Shown: positions 25,493-35,502, numbered from the stretch's first letter. The stretch is DNA of 60,859 nucleotides from an uncultured Mycoplasmatota bacterium (GCA_947305065.1 CAMZCT010000008.1:1-60859), one strand, 5' to 3'. Program-made: numbers and translations. Notes: a model not told the origin generated them from the letters alone.

Positions 25493-26597
25493 ATTTTGTT
25501 ACGTTGAATCTGAAGAAACAAATATCTCCATCTTGCATTATATATTCTTTACCTTCCAGTCTTAGTTTACCGGCTTCTTGAACTGCCTTTTCACTACCAA
25601 GTCTTTTTAAATCATCATAAGATGTTACTTCAGCTTTAATAAATCCTTTTTGGAAGTCAGTGTGGATTATTCCAGCACATTCTGGTGCTTTCATACCATC
25701 TTTAAAAGTCCAAGCTCTACATTCATCTGCTCCTGAAGTAAAGAAAGTCTTCAAACCTAGTAAGTCATATGTTGCTTTTATTAGTTTATCCAAACCTGAA
25801 GAATCTAGTCCTAGTTCTTCCATGAAAGCGGCTTTATCAACATCTTCTAAGCCTGATAACTCTTCTTCTAATTTTGCACACATTGTAATTACTTTTGAGC
25901 CTTCTTTTTTAGCGTATTCTTCTACTAATTTTGTGTAATCATCATTTCCACTTGTTGCATCATCTTCATTTACGTTTGCTGCATATATGATTTTTTTCAA
26001 TGAAATAAAGTTAAAAGGAGATAATATTTCTAGTTCATCTTTACTCCATTCAACATTACGTAAAGCAACTTCTTTGTTTAATGTTTCTTGACACTTTTTT
26101 AGTGTTGCTAGCTCTGCAATAGTTTGTTTATCTTTAGTTGTTTGAGCTTTTTTCTCAATTTTATTAATACGGTTCTCTACAATCTCTAGATCCGCCAAAA
26201 TCAACTCTGTGTTGATTATTTCTATATCCCTTATTGGATCTATTTTTCCCTCTACATGTGTAATGTTTCCATTTTCAAAACATCTGACAACCTCTACTAT
26301 AGCATCGACTTCTCTAATATGAGACAAAAACTTATTTCCCAATCCTTCTCCTTTAGATGCTCCTTTTACTAAGCCTGCAATGTCTGTAAATTCAAAAGTA
26401 GTAGGTACCAATTTTTTTGGTTTATACATTTCATTAAGAAAAGCCAATCTATCATCTGGAACTGTTACTACCCCGACGTTTGGTTCTATTGTAGCGAAGG
26501 GATAATTTGCAGCCAATATATTCATTTTTGTAATTGCATTAAATAATGTTGATTTCCCAACATTTGGCAAACCAACTATACCTGCTTTTAATGACAT
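25491..26597 (-). CDS. ychF: Redox-regulated ATPase YchF (Obg-family)
   Basis: A 368-residue P-loop protein of the Obg/YchF group, which hydrolyses ATP rather than GTP and binds ribosomes. G1 is GLPNVGKST (about 9-17), G3 is DIAGLVKGASKGEGLG, and the C-terminus is a TGS domain. It has its own promoter and terminator. In Firmicutes it usually lies near parB and DUF951, as here. Confidence 0.96.
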   Translation of the reverse strand: MSLKAGIVGLPNVGKSTLFNAITKMNILAANYPFATIEPNVGVVTVPDDRLAFLNEMYKPKKLVPTTFEFTDIAGLVKGASKGEGLGNKFLSHIREVDAIVEVVRCFENGNITHVEGKIDPIRDIEIINTELILADLEIVENRINKIEKKAQTTKDKQTIAELATLKKCQETLNKEVALRNVEWSKDELEILSPFNFISLKKIIYAANVNEDDATSGNDDYTKLVEEYAKKEGSKVITMCAKLEEELSGLEDVDKAAFMEELGLDSSGLDKLIKATYDLLGLKTFFTSGADECRAWTFKDGMKAPECAGIIHTDFQKGFIKAEVTSYDDLKRLGSEKAVQEAGKLRLEGKEYIMQDGDICFFRFNVTK

Positions 26598-26628
26598 TTA
26601 TATCACACCTTTTTTTAATTTCTTTCAT

Positions 26629-26657
26629 ATTATATAAAAAAACAATTGAATATTCAA
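26629..26657 (-). promoter_or_regulatory. Promoter of ychF
   Basis: Minus-strand TTGAAT (26652-26657), 17-bp spacer, TATAAT (26629-26634). The -35 lies inside the stem of the upstream terminator. Confidence 0.7.
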
Positions 26658-26663
26658 TTGTTT
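26635..26663 (-). terminator. Intrinsic terminator of the parA-parB-mscS-DUF951-abgT operon
   Basis: Near-perfect dyad AAACAATTGAA / TTCAATTGTTT (26640-26650 and 26653-26663) and T-run on the minus strand. Confidence 0.8.
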
Positions 26664-26664
26664 A

Positions 26665-28194
26665 TTAAGCTGTTACACTTCCTCCGAATCCTATTGGTAG
26701 ACCAATCAAGTACCAACCAATTAATATCATAACTAATATGATTCCTACAGTTAATCCATAAACAAGTTGATATTTTATTGTAGTAAATAAACTAATAGGT
26801 TTTTCTCCTTGATTATATTTTTCTAAATAAGATAAATATATTACAAAGTAAGCTAATAACGGAGTAAGTCCGACCGTTGCACATTCTGCAAATCTAGTTA
26901 TTAATTGAGCAAACTCGGGACTTAAACCACCGTTCATAAACATTGGAACTACCGTCGTAGATAGAATAGACCATCTACTTACTGGATTAGTTAAGAATAG
27001 TGTTGATATAGCAGTAAAGATAAATAGAACTATTACCAGTACTAGTCCGCTTAAGCTACCTTTTCCTATAATGTTTGAGAAAGCAGTTACGATTACAACA
27101 CCAATATTTGTTTTCTTAAATACGTTTATTAGTATTGATCCTAGTAATATTAGGATAAGTGTTCGACCTGTTCCATCTAATGAGTGAGTTAAGTCTTCAC
27201 AGAAATCATTGTTATTCTTTATTGTTTTAGCTCCTAATCCATAGAATAATCCAAGTATTACAAAGAACATTGTTACAATAAAGACAAAACCGTTACTAAA
27301 GAAAGAGTCGTAGCTAAATAGTTTGTCTATATAGTATGTTTGACTATAATCTAATAATTTACCTGAAAATGGTAATCCAGGAATTATATTATAAATAAAT
27401 ATTAATAAGTAAATAGTTCCACCGGCAATAGCAAATATTAAACCACGATATTCTCTTTTTCCTAATCTTACTTCTTTTTTCTCTTCTTTAAATTCATACT
27501 TTTCAACTTTATTTATGCTAATTCTTTCTGTAATAAATGTTATTACGAATGCACAAACTAGAATTGTAAAAGCCATTATAAATAGGAATGCAAAATTACC
27601 TAACACATAGGATGTATCAATGCCTCTAGCATTAGCTAAAGTATACGATAGCATTTCACTGTCTATTGAGGTTAAAAACAAACTAAGCCCTAATCCACAG
27701 GTTAATCCCGCATATACTGCTACGATTCCTAGGATTGGATTTCTTCGTCCATAACTAAATAATAGCGCCGCTAACGGTATCATTATTACATAGCCGATAT
27801 CACCAGCTATACTAAATAGAATACTAATTAATACTAACCAGAAGGTAATGGTATATTTCTTACAAAACTTTGTAAGAATTGTAAAGGTTGTTTTTAGAAA
27901 ACCACTTTTTTCCATAATACCTATACCTATTAGGACGATTATCAGCATGCTTAACGGAGTAAAGGCAGTAAAGTTGGAAACAGTTGAACTGAATATGTAT
28001 TTTACTCCACTCAAGTTAAATAATGATTCTACACTCTCAGATACTACAGTATATTCTCCAGTTTCTATGTTTATTTTATTATAAGTAGCTTCAAAACCAA
28101 TAAAGTTTAAGAAACCACTTATTACTATTGTGAATAGTATTAAGATTATGAAAGTCATTACTGGATTTAAGTTTATTTTTTTAAACGTCTTCAT
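26665..28194 (-). CDS. AbgT-family transporter
   Basis: A 509-residue polytopic membrane protein with about 12 membrane segments. Family-typical stretches are NFTAFTPLSMLIIVLIGIGI near residue 70 and NPVSRWSILSTTVVPMF near 415. AbgT proteins import p-aminobenzoyl-glutamate or export sulfonamides and other drugs; which applies here cannot be told. It overlaps DUF951 by 14 bp and closes the par operon, an unusual place for a transporter. Confidence 0.85.
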   Translation of the reverse strand: MKTFKKINLNPVMTFIILILFTIVISGFLNFIGFEATYNKINIETGEYTVVSESVESLFNLSGVKYIFSSTVSNFTAFTPLSMLIIVLIGIGIMEKSGFLKTTFTILTKFCKKYTITFWLVLISILFSIAGDIGYVIMIPLAALLFSYGRRNPILGIVAVYAGLTCGLGLSLFLTSIDSEMLSYTLANARGIDTSYVLGNFAFLFIMAFTILVCAFVITFITERISINKVEKYEFKEEKKEVRLGKREYRGLIFAIAGGTIYLLIFIYNIIPGLPFSGKLLDYSQTYYIDKLFSYDSFFSNGFVFIVTMFFVILGLFYGLGAKTIKNNNDFCEDLTHSLDGTGRTLILILLGSILINVFKKTNIGVVIVTAFSNIIGKGSLSGLVLVIVLFIFTAISTLFLTNPVSRWSILSTTVVPMFMNGGLSPEFAQLITRFAECATVGLTPLLAYFVIYLSYLEKYNQGEKPISLFTTIKYQLVYGLTVGIILVMILIGWYLIGLPIGFGGSVTA

Positions 28195-28381
28195 TTTGAC
28201 CTCCTATAATTTTCTTTAATTTCTTTTCGAATTCTAAACGATCCATCATTATTTCTCTACCACAATTTATACATTTTAATTTGATATCTACACCAACTCT
28301 TGTTATTTCCCATTCATTAGTTCCACAAGCATGTGGCTTTTTCATAACAACTTTATCGTTTAGTGCGTACTTTGGTTTCAT
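28181..28381 (-). CDS. DUF951 (YyzM-like) small zinc-motif protein
   Basis: A 66-residue protein with the DUF951 pattern: KKPHACGTNEWEITRVGVD, then CINCGR. Cysteines may bind a metal. Function unknown. It overlaps the mscS gene by 29 bp and abgT by 14 bp. Its position beside mscS, parB and ychF matches Bacillus yyzM. Confidence 0.9.
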   Translation of the reverse strand: MKPKYALNDKVVMKKPHACGTNEWEITRVGVDIKLKCINCGREIMMDRLEFEKKLKKIIGGQNEDV

Positions 28382-29192
28382 TATGCACCTCCAATTGCGG
28401 ATAAGGTATTTTTATTTTATGTTTATCTAATTCTTGTTTGATAATTCTTAAAGCTTCCCTTTTTGTTCTCCATTGAGAGTCACGATTACAATGATATTGA
28501 ATTAAATATTTTACAGAAGAATCTCCTAGTCCATTAACTCCAAGGAAAATAGCACTATCTTCTTTGACATTGGTAATTTTATTAATCTTAGGAAGAATGT
28601 GTTTAGTAACGACTTGTTCTACTTTGTCTATATCTTCTTCATAAGCTATACCAAATTCAATTTGAACATTTTGATTCTTTTGGGAAATATTTACTATTTC
28701 ATAAATATTTCTGTTTGAAATCATTAAAGTTTCGCCAGCTATATTTTTAACTTTAGTACTTTTTAAACTAAATTCTATGACTTCACCTGTAAAATTATTA
28801 TATCTTACTATATCCCCCACAATGAAATAATTTTCCATTATTATACTTATACCATTTATTATATCTTTTAATGTATCTTGTAATGCTAAACCTAGTATTG
28901 TAGCTGTTATTCCTAGTCCAGCTATCATAGAAGTTATATTTACTCCATAAATACTCAACAAAGATATACAGATTATGATTATTATTAGATATTTGAAGAT
29001 ATTTTCCATCAAACTTACAATAGTTTTTCTTTTTTTTCTTTCAAAATCATTCTTTGATTTTTCTACTCTACTCTCTAAAATAATACAAATTGTATGATAT
29101 AAGAAATAATTCAAAGCTAGTATAATTATTGTTCCATATATTTCTTTTTTGGTAACAAAATCTAAGAAGCTCTCAATCCATTTCTCCATCAT
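28353..29192 (-). CDS. Small-conductance mechanosensitive channel, MscS family
   Basis: A 279-residue MscS channel with three or four membrane segments in the first 130 residues. The pore-lining Ala/Gly-rich helix (GLGITATILGLALQDTLKDI) is followed by the beta domain with the FIVGDIVRYN motif. It opens under membrane tension to release solutes. It is coupled to parB by an ATGA overlap. A second ATG one codon later could also serve as start. Confidence 0.92.
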   Translation of the reverse strand: MMEKWIESFLDFVTKKEIYGTIIILALNYFLYHTICIILESRVEKSKNDFERKKRKTIVSLMENIFKYLIIIIICISLLSIYGVNITSMIAGLGITATILGLALQDTLKDIINGISIIMENYFIVGDIVRYNNFTGEVIEFSLKSTKVKNIAGETLMISNRNIYEIVNISQKNQNVQIEFGIAYEEDIDKVEQVVTKHILPKINKITNVKEDSAIFLGVNGLGDSSVKYLIQYHCNRDSQWRTKREALRIIKQELDKHKIKIPYPQLEVHNETKVRTKR

Positions 29193-30067
29193 TCACTATC
29201 TACTCCCATACCTAGTATTTCAATAATACGTTCTAAATCTTTTTCTGAGTCGAATGGTATCTCTATTTTCTTGTTTTTTATTTTTATCTTAGTACCTATT
29301 CTATCTCTCATTAATGCTTCATATATACTGTATTTTGTATTAATTACTTCTGGTTTTTTTATTCTTTTTTTGAAATTATTGTCGCTTGTTAGTTTTTCTA
29401 TTTCTCTTACACTTAATCCTTCTTCTATAATTAAGTCAGCAAGATTATTAATTTTTTCTTCATCAGTTAATTTACTTAAGACACGAGCATGTCCCATTGA
29501 GATTTTTCCTTCTGTAACATACTTTTTGGTCTTTTCTGGAAGTTTTAATAAACCAAGTATATTGGTTATATAACTTCTACTTTTACCAAATTTTTTAGAA
29601 GCTGATTCTTGAGTTAAATTGTTTTTTTCTATTATCTTACTTAATGCTTCTGCTTCTTCAATTGGATTAAGATTTTCTCTTTGAATATTTTCAACAAGAG
29701 CAATTTCCATCATTTCATCATCATTAAAGTCTCTTATGATAGCAGGAATTGTTTCCTTACCAGCAATCTTTGCTGCACGAGTTCTTCTTTCACCTGCAAT
29801 TAATTCATATCCTTTAATACTTTTCTTTACTATGATAGGCTGGATTACTCCATGTTCTTTTATACTATCAGCAAATTCTTGTAGAGATTCTTCGTCAAAT
29901 TCCTTACGTGGTTGGTAAGGATTACTTCTTATTTCTGTTAAAGGAATTTCTACAATGTCACTGGTTTCTTTAGCTTCTTCAACAATTTTCTTTTCAAATT
30001 TATCAAAATCAATTCTTTCGTTTGAGAATAATTGTTCTAAGCCTTTTCCTAGTGCTCTATTACTCAT
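29189..30067 (-). CDS. parB: Chromosome partitioning protein ParB (Spo0J)
   Basis: A 292-residue ParB. The N-terminal CTPase motif region includes NPYQPRKEF and GERRTRAAK, followed by the parS-binding helix-turn-helix ESASKKFGKSRSYITNILGL and a C-terminal dimer domain. It is coupled to parA with an 8-bp overlap. Its presence suggests that the replication origin is not far, but no dnaA, rpmH or gid genes are in the window. Confidence 0.94.
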   Translation of the reverse strand: MSNRALGKGLEQLFSNERIDFDKFEKKIVEEAKETSDIVEIPLTEIRSNPYQPRKEFDEESLQEFADSIKEHGVIQPIIVKKSIKGYELIAGERRTRAAKIAGKETIPAIIRDFNDDEMMEIALVENIQRENLNPIEEAEALSKIIEKNNLTQESASKKFGKSRSYITNILGLLKLPEKTKKYVTEGKISMGHARVLSKLTDEEKINNLADLIIEEGLSVREIEKLTSDNNFKKRIKKPEVINTKYSIYEALMRDRIGTKIKIKNKKIEIPFDSEKDLERIIEILGMGVDSE

Positions 30068-30842
30068 TTCTACTAATCACTTCCCTTGCTAAATTCTGAT
30101 ATGCTAAGGTTGCTCTACTAGTTGGATCATAATCACTAATTGGTTTTCCATGACTAGGTGCTTCGACAAGTCTTACTAGTCTTGGAATGATAGTATTAAA
30201 TACTTTGTTTTTAAAGTATTTTCTAACTTCTTCGATTACTTCTAAACCAATATTTGTTCTTCCGTCTAACATAGTTAGAAGAACCCCTTCTATTCTTAAA
30301 TCAGGATTCATATTTGATTGTACCATAATTATTGTATTTAACAATTGACTAATTCCTTCTAACGCAAAGAATTCACATTGAACAGGAATAATTACAGAGT
30401 TGCTTGCAACAAGTCCGTTCATTGTGGATAATCCAAGTGAAGGTTGGCAATCAATTATTATGTAATCGTAATTATTTTGTACATTTAGTAAAGCTTTCTT
30501 TAATTGTTCGTTTTGTCTAAATTCTGGATCTTCTAACATCTTTTTGACAAATTCAACATCTATTCCAGCTAGATTTAATGTAGATGGAATAATGGAAAGG
30601 TTTTTATATTTTGTTTTAATGATAGCCTTTTCGGCAGTACAAGATCCTGTTATCATGTCGTAAACATCATATTTAAAATCTCCATTATTATATCCTAAAC
30701 CTATAGATGCATTTCCTTGTGGATCTAAATCTATAAGTAATGTCTTTTTACCTTCTTTACCCAAAGCAGCAGCTAAATTAATACTTGTAGTTGTTTTACC
30801 TACGCCACCTTTTTGGTTTACTAGTGAAATTATTTTTGCCAT
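30060..30842 (-). CDS. parA: Chromosome partitioning ATPase ParA (Soj)
   Basis: A 260-residue ParA/MinD-type ATPase with the deviant Walker A KGGVGKTTT near the N-terminus. The ATG at 30842 is preceded by AGGTGG; a longer frame from 30860 would overlap that RBS. First gene of parA-parB-mscS-DUF951-abgT. Confidence 0.95.
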   Translation of the reverse strand: MAKIISLVNQKGGVGKTTTSINLAAALGKEGKKTLLIDLDPQGNASIGLGYNNGDFKYDVYDMITGSCTAEKAIIKTKYKNLSIIPSTLNLAGIDVEFVKKMLEDPEFRQNEQLKKALLNVQNNYDYIIIDCQPSLGLSTMNGLVASNSVIIPVQCEFFALEGISQLLNTIIMVQSNMNPDLRIEGVLLTMLDGRTNIGLEVIEEVRKYFKNKVFNTIIPRLVRLVEAPSHGKPISDYDPTSRATLAYQNLAREVISRNE

Positions 30843-30880
30843 ACAGTACCACCTTTTCATGATATATATTCACTCAATTT

Positions 30881-30909
30881 ATTTTATCATATATGGGTTA
30901 AAAAGTCAT
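30881..30909 (-). promoter_or_regulatory. Promoter of the par operon
   Basis: Minus-strand ATGACT (30904-30909), 17-bp spacer, TAAAAT (30881-30886) with TGA before it (extended -10). Confidence 0.5.
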
Positions 30910-30920
30910 ATCATTTATAT

Positions 30921-30957
30921 CAAAAAAATAAAAGGAAGATTATTCACTATCTTCCTC
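30921..30957 (-). terminator. Intrinsic terminator of tilS-ftsH
   Basis: Stem AGGAAGAT / ATCTTCCT (30933-30940 and 30949-30956) with a long T-rich tail on the minus strand. The stem overlaps the last codons of ftsH. Confidence 0.8.
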
Positions 30958-32964
30958 TTTTGGTTCTTCGTCTTCGCCAGTTACATCCTTTGAAATAGCG
31001 TCTTCTAGTTCTTCTCTATTCATTTTTGTGTAACCTTTGATTCCTCTTTCTTTAGCTTCTCTTTTCAAGTCGTCTAATCTAGCTTCTCTAACGCTTTTAT
31101 CTTCTTCGCTTTCAACTTCTTCTAATAAATCTATTGAACCTGTTGCTACTATATGTTCAATTTGTTCTTTAGTAATTGTTTCATACTTCATTAAAGCATC
31201 AGCAAGAAGTAATACTAGAGTTTCATTTTTCTCTAAAATCTTTTTAGCATCTTTATAGCATTGATCTAATATTTTACTTACTTCTTGATCTATTTCTAAA
31301 GCTACTTGATCTGAGAAGTCACGAGATTTAGCATAATCTCTTCCTAAGAATACACCTTCTTGTTTTTCTTCTAATTGAATTGGACCCAAATCACTCATAC
31401 CATATTCTGTAACCATTGAACGAGCAATCTTTGTAGCACGTTTTAAGTCATCAGAAGCTCCTGTAGTAATTTGTCCTAAGAAAGTTTCTTCTGATGCTCT
31501 ACCACCAAGTAATCCTGTTATTTGACCAATTAATTCTTCTTTAGTCATTATTGCCATTTTTTCTTCTTTAGGAAGCATCATAGTATATCCACCAGCCATT
31601 CCTCTTGGAATGATTGTGATCTTATGAACTTCTTGAGCAGCTTGTAATTTTAGTCCAATTACTGCGTGACCTGATTCATGAATAGCAACAAGTCTTTTTT
31701 CTTTTTCAGTAATTCTTCTTGATGTTTTAGCTGGTCCTAAAAGTACTCTATCTGTTGCTTCATCTATCTCAGCCATTGTAATTTTTTCTTTATCTCTTCT
31801 AACAGCAAGTAAAGCTGCTTCGTTAAGTAAGTTCTCTAAATCTGCTCCGCTAAATCCTGGTGTTCTTTGAGATACATTACCTAAATTAACTTCGTCTGAG
31901 AATTTTTTGTTTTTAGCATGAACTTCTAATATTTCTTTTCTTTCTCTTGAATCTGGTAGACTAACAGTTACTTGTCTATCAAATCTTCCTGGTCTTAATA
32001 AAGCAGGGTCTAGAACATCTGGGCGGTTCGTAGCAGCAATAACGATAATTCCTTCGTTTGCTCCAAATCCATCCATCTCAGTTAACAATTGGTTAAGTGT
32101 TTGTTCACGTTCATCATGTCCTCCACCTAAACCAGTACCTCTTTGACGTCCTACTGCATCAATTTCATCAATGAATATCAAACATGGTGCACTTTGCTTA
32201 GCTTGTTTAAACATATCTCTAACACGTGATGCTCCAACACCAACGAATAATTCAACGAAATCAGATCCACTTATATAGTAGAATGGAACATTAGCTTCTC
32301 CAGCTACTGCTTTAGCAAGTAAAGTTTTACCTGTTCCTGGAGGACCTACTAGTAATACTCCTTTTGGAATTCTAGCACCTAGTTTTTGGAATTTTTTAGG
32401 ATTTTTTAAGAAATCAATTAATTCTTTTACTTCTTGTTTTTCTTCTTTTAATCCAGCTACATCTTCAAACTTAGTATTTCCACCATCTTCGCTTAGTTTG
32501 GCTTTACTACGACCAAAATCCATTGATCTATTATTACCTGAAGCTAGTTTATTAAACATAACATAAGCAACAATTACAAGGATTAGTAATGGAACTACGT
32601 TAACAAATACATATAGGAAATCATTTGATCCTGGATCTTTATTAGTTTCATATTTCTTAATATTATTCTCATCTATATATTCAGTTATTTTACTTACTTC
32701 TTCTGAAATAACCTTAGATTTAAATGATTCGTTTTTACCATAACCAGATAATTTTCCTTCTACATAATAAACATTATCACTACTCTTTGGAGTAATTGTA
32801 ATTTCAGTTACCTTTTTCTTATTAATTTCAGCCATTAATTCACCAGTTGTTAACTGATTTACTTTAGTATTAGCAAGGTTCATTATAAACATTGTAGCTA
32901 CTAAAACAACTGCTAATATTATATATGGTAGCATTGCCATATAGGCATTTTGTTTCTTTTTCAT
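30940..32964 (-). CDS. ftsH: ATP-dependent zinc metalloprotease FtsH, with extra C-terminal domain
   Basis: Membrane protease for quality control of membrane and regulatory proteins. It has two N-terminal membrane segments (about 12-28 and 112-132), an AAA module with GPPGTGKT and the DEID Walker B, and a zinc-binding HESGH. The normal protease ends near residue 620. Beyond it is a charged tail with [20 protein letters not shown], which resembles the Rho N-terminal/SAP-like helical motif, then an acidic end. The total of 674 residues is slightly above average. It follows tilS by 21 bp; hpt, normally between them, is absent here. Confidence 0.95.
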   Translation of the reverse strand: MKKKQNAYMAMLPYIILAVVLVATMFIMNLANTKVNQLTTGELMAEINKKKVTEITITPKSSDNVYYVEGKLSGYGKNESFKSKVISEEVSKITEYIDENNIKKYETNKDPGSNDFLYVFVNVVPLLILVIVAYVMFNKLASGNNRSMDFGRSKAKLSEDGGNTKFEDVAGLKEEKQEVKELIDFLKNPKKFQKLGARIPKGVLLVGPPGTGKTLLAKAVAGEANVPFYYISGSDFVELFVGVGASRVRDMFKQAKQSAPCLIFIDEIDAVGRQRGTGLGGGHDEREQTLNQLLTEMDGFGANEGIIVIAATNRPDVLDPALLRPGRFDRQVTVSLPDSRERKEILEVHAKNKKFSDEVNLGNVSQRTPGFSGADLENLLNEAALLAVRRDKEKITMAEIDEATDRVLLGPAKTSRRITEKEKRLVAIHESGHAVIGLKLQAAQEVHKITIIPRGMAGGYTMMLPKEEKMAIMTKEELIGQITGLLGGRASEETFLGQITTGASDDLKRATKIARSMVTEYGMSDLGPIQLEEKQEGVFLGRDYAKSRDFSDQVALEIDQEVSKILDQCYKDAKKILEKNETLVLLLADALMKYETITKEQIEHIVATGSIDLLEEVESEEDKSVREARLDDLKREAKERGIKGYTKMNREELEDAISKDVTGEDEEPKEEDSE

Positions 32965-32985
32965 TAATACTTCTTCCTTTCAAAT

Positions 32986-34305
32986 TTAATTGTACCATAG
33001 TATTATATCATATTCTTCCGTTTTTGCCTTATCAAATTTTGATTTTTTTAAGCCAGGAAGCCAGATTATTTTTCCTGTACCATCTACTACTATCGGTATG
33101 TTATCTCTTTTATCTATATCTATTTTATTATCTATTAGTATATCTTTAATTTTTCTTGACCCTTTACTATTTTTAATAATCATTTTATCGCCAGCTTTTC
33201 TGTTTCTAACATATAGAGGCAAGTTTATTTCTTTACTATTTAATCTTGTACAATAATTATTTGTTTCACTACTTGATTTTAAAAACTCTATATAATGATT
33301 ATCTGGTAATACTGTGTGGTCTTTTATTTCTAGATAATACTCTTTTGCCATTTGCTTTTCTCTACTAAATAATAACTTTTCATATCTCTTTTTTACTATT
33401 AGATTATCTGGTAGATTAAGAATTAAGTTTGGCTCTTTATTATAAATTATACTTTTAATCATTTCGGTATGTTTATCATTAACTAAATAAAGATTATCTG
33501 GATAATTAATATCTAGTATTCTTTTTATAATGCTCTCTAATATAAGATCATCTACTTTAGTAATTGCTTGCAAGTCTAAAGTGTTTTTTTCATATCTTTT
33601 TTTCATCTCTTTATCAACAATTGAATTAACATAGTTATAATATTTATTTAATTCTTGACTAAATTTTAAATATTTTAAATGAACGTCTTTATTTTCTTCT
33701 TTTAAAAACGGTAAAACATTATGACGATATCTATTTCTTGTATATTTAGAAGACTTATTTGTTTTATCTTCTACAGAAGGGATTTTATTATCTTTATTAT
33801 ATTTTTCTATCGCTTCTTTAGTTGTATAAATTAGGGGTTTTATGATTTTATAATTTTCTTTTGGTGTAACTAAATCAAATCCCGCATATCCCTTTAAATC
33901 TGAACCTCTAGTAATACGCATTAAGATCGTTTCTATTAGGTCATCTCCATGATGAGCTGTAAAAAGATAATTAGCGTGATGTTTTTTTATTAGTTTTTCA
34001 AAGTATTCATAACGCATTTCTCGTAATTCAGATTCGTTGTAGTCCTTATCTAACCCTTTTTTAGAAAATACAGTTGTTTCTAAAACAACATTTTTATCCA
34101 AGCAATAATTTTTAATAAATTCTGCTTCTTTTTTACTATCTTTTCTAATATTATGGTTAATATGAGCTACAATTATTTTTATCTTTTTATTTATTTTTAG
34201 TAAAATATCTAACAAGCACATAGAATCTGGTCCACCAGATAAACCTAATACGATAGAATCTCCGTCTACTAACAAATTGTTAAGATAGTTAATAGTTTCT
34301 AGCAT
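32986..34305 (-). CDS. tilS: tRNA(Ile)-lysidine synthase
   Basis: Adds lysine to C34 of the tRNA that reads AUA, so that it pairs with A rather than G. The ATP pyrophosphatase P-loop GLSGGPDSM lies at about 20-28 and a C-terminal TilS domain is present over the last 70 residues. At 439 residues it is normal. It uses RBS AGAGGGG and a promoter that overlaps the end of prfB. Confidence 0.94.
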   Translation of the reverse strand: MLETINYLNNLLVDGDSIVLGLSGGPDSMCLLDILLKINKKIKIIVAHINHNIRKDSKKEAEFIKNYCLDKNVVLETTVFSKKGLDKDYNESELREMRYEYFEKLIKKHHANYLFTAHHGDDLIETILMRITRGSDLKGYAGFDLVTPKENYKIIKPLIYTTKEAIEKYNKDNKIPSVEDKTNKSSKYTRNRYRHNVLPFLKEENKDVHLKYLKFSQELNKYYNYVNSIVDKEMKKRYEKNTLDLQAITKVDDLILESIIKRILDINYPDNLYLVNDKHTEMIKSIIYNKEPNLILNLPDNLIVKKRYEKLLFSREKQMAKEYYLEIKDHTVLPDNHYIEFLKSSSETNNYCTRLNSKEINLPLYVRNRKAGDKMIIKNSKGSRKIKDILIDNKIDIDKRDNIPIVVDGTGKIIWLPGLKKSKFDKAKTEEYDIILWYN

Positions 34306-34328
34306 TGTTTTTCCCCTCTTTAGAGCGT

Positions 34329-34357
34329 ATTTTATCCCATTATAAGGATAAATACAA
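34329..34357 (-). promoter_or_regulatory. Promoter of tilS-ftsH
   Basis: Minus-strand TTGTAT (34352-34357), 17-bp spacer, TAAAAT (34329-34334), 24 bp before the tilS ATG. Confidence 0.5.
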
Positions 34358-34360
34358 CAT

Positions 34361-35456
34361 TTATTTAGTTTTTAATATAGACTCTATTAACGACTTAATA
34401 TCTCCATCAAGTATTTTACTTGTTTCTGGAGTTTCATAATTACTTCTATAGTCTTTAACAAGTTTATATGGTTCTAATACATAACTTCTTATCTGACTAC
34501 CAAAATCTATATTAGTATTAATACCTTTAAGAGCAGCAATCTCTTTTTCTTTTTTTTCTTGTTCTAAAGCAAACAATTTACTTTTCAAGACTTTCATTGC
34601 TTGTTCTTTGTTTTGTAATTGACTTCTTTCATTTTGACAAGTTACTACTATTTTGGATGGAAAATGAGTAATTCTTACTGCGGATGGAGTTGTGTTTACT
34701 CCTTGCCCACCATGACCGCTAGCACAATAGACGTCTATCCTTATGTCTTCTTCTTTAATATCAATGTTAATATTTTGATCAATTTCCGGAACTATGGAAA
34801 CTGAGGCAAAAGAAGTATGTCTTCTCTTGTTAGAATCAAATGGAGATATACGTACTAATCTATGTACACCTTTCTCACATTTTAAATATCCATATGCAAA
34901 ATCTCCCTTTATATGAACTGTTACAGATTTAAGTCCTGCTTCGTCTCCATCTTGATACTCTAGTATTTCGTGTTTATACCCCATTTTATCGCAAAATCTT
35001 TCGTACATTCTTAGCAACATTGAAGCCCAATCACAACTTTCTGTTCCTCCAGCTCCAGGGTGTATTTCTAAGTAACAGTCATAGTTATCATACTCTCCAT
35101 TTAATAAAGTATTTATTTCTAATTCTTTTAGTTGTTCGCTACAACTGTCAACATCTGCTACTAAATCATTAAAAATATCTTCTGAATAATCTGCTTCTAA
35201 CAATTCCATTATTTCTTTATTATCAGTTATATCTTTATTAATCTTATTATATAAACTCAGTTCTTTTCTTAGTGAACTCAGTTCTTTGTTTATACTATTA
35301 GATTTTTCTGAGTCGTTCCAAAAATCTGGGCTTTGCATAGTTTCTTCTAATTCTATTATTCTTTTTTCTTTAGAAGCAACGTCAAAGAGACCTCCCTAAA
35401 TCAATTATTTTTTCTTCTTGTGTATGTAAAAGTAATTTTAGTTCCTTTAAATCCAT
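34361..35456 (-). CDS. prfB: Peptide chain release factor 2, with programmed +1 frameshift
   Basis: RF2, which ends translation at UGA and UAA. The coding sequence is split. An ATG at 35456 (RBS GGGTGA) opens 24 codons ending CTT-TGA at 35387-35382. Ribosomes slip +1 to read CTT-GAC and continue from 35383 to the stop at 34361, giving 364 residues, the normal RF2 length. A Shine-Dalgarno-like AGGGAGG (35391-35397) stands 3 nt before the CTT slip codon, exactly the known stimulator. The UGA-recognising SPF and the catalytic GGQ motif are both present. RF2 thereby regulates its own synthesis. An annotation starting at the ATG at 35338 would miss the first 39 residues. Confidence 0.95.
35382..35397 (-). 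promoter_or_regulatory. RF2 recoding site (+1 frameshift signal)
   Basis: Minus strand: AGGGAGG, TCT, CTT, TGA, C. The internal Shine-Dalgarno-like box lies 3 nt upstream of the slip codon CTT, which is followed by the in-frame UGA and a C, a weak stop context. This matches the classical prfB recoding element. Confidence 0.93.
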
Positions 35457-35473
35457 TGTTTTCACCCATGTGT

Positions 35474-35502
35474 AATATATCAAAAAAAAGAAGATAACTC
35501 AA
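35474..35502 (-). promoter_or_regulatory. Possible promoter of prfB nested in a terminator
   Basis: Minus-strand TTGAGT (35497-35502), 17-bp spacer, TATATT (35474-35479) preceded by TGA (extended -10). The -35 is inside the loop and stem of the upstream terminator. Confidence 0.4.
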
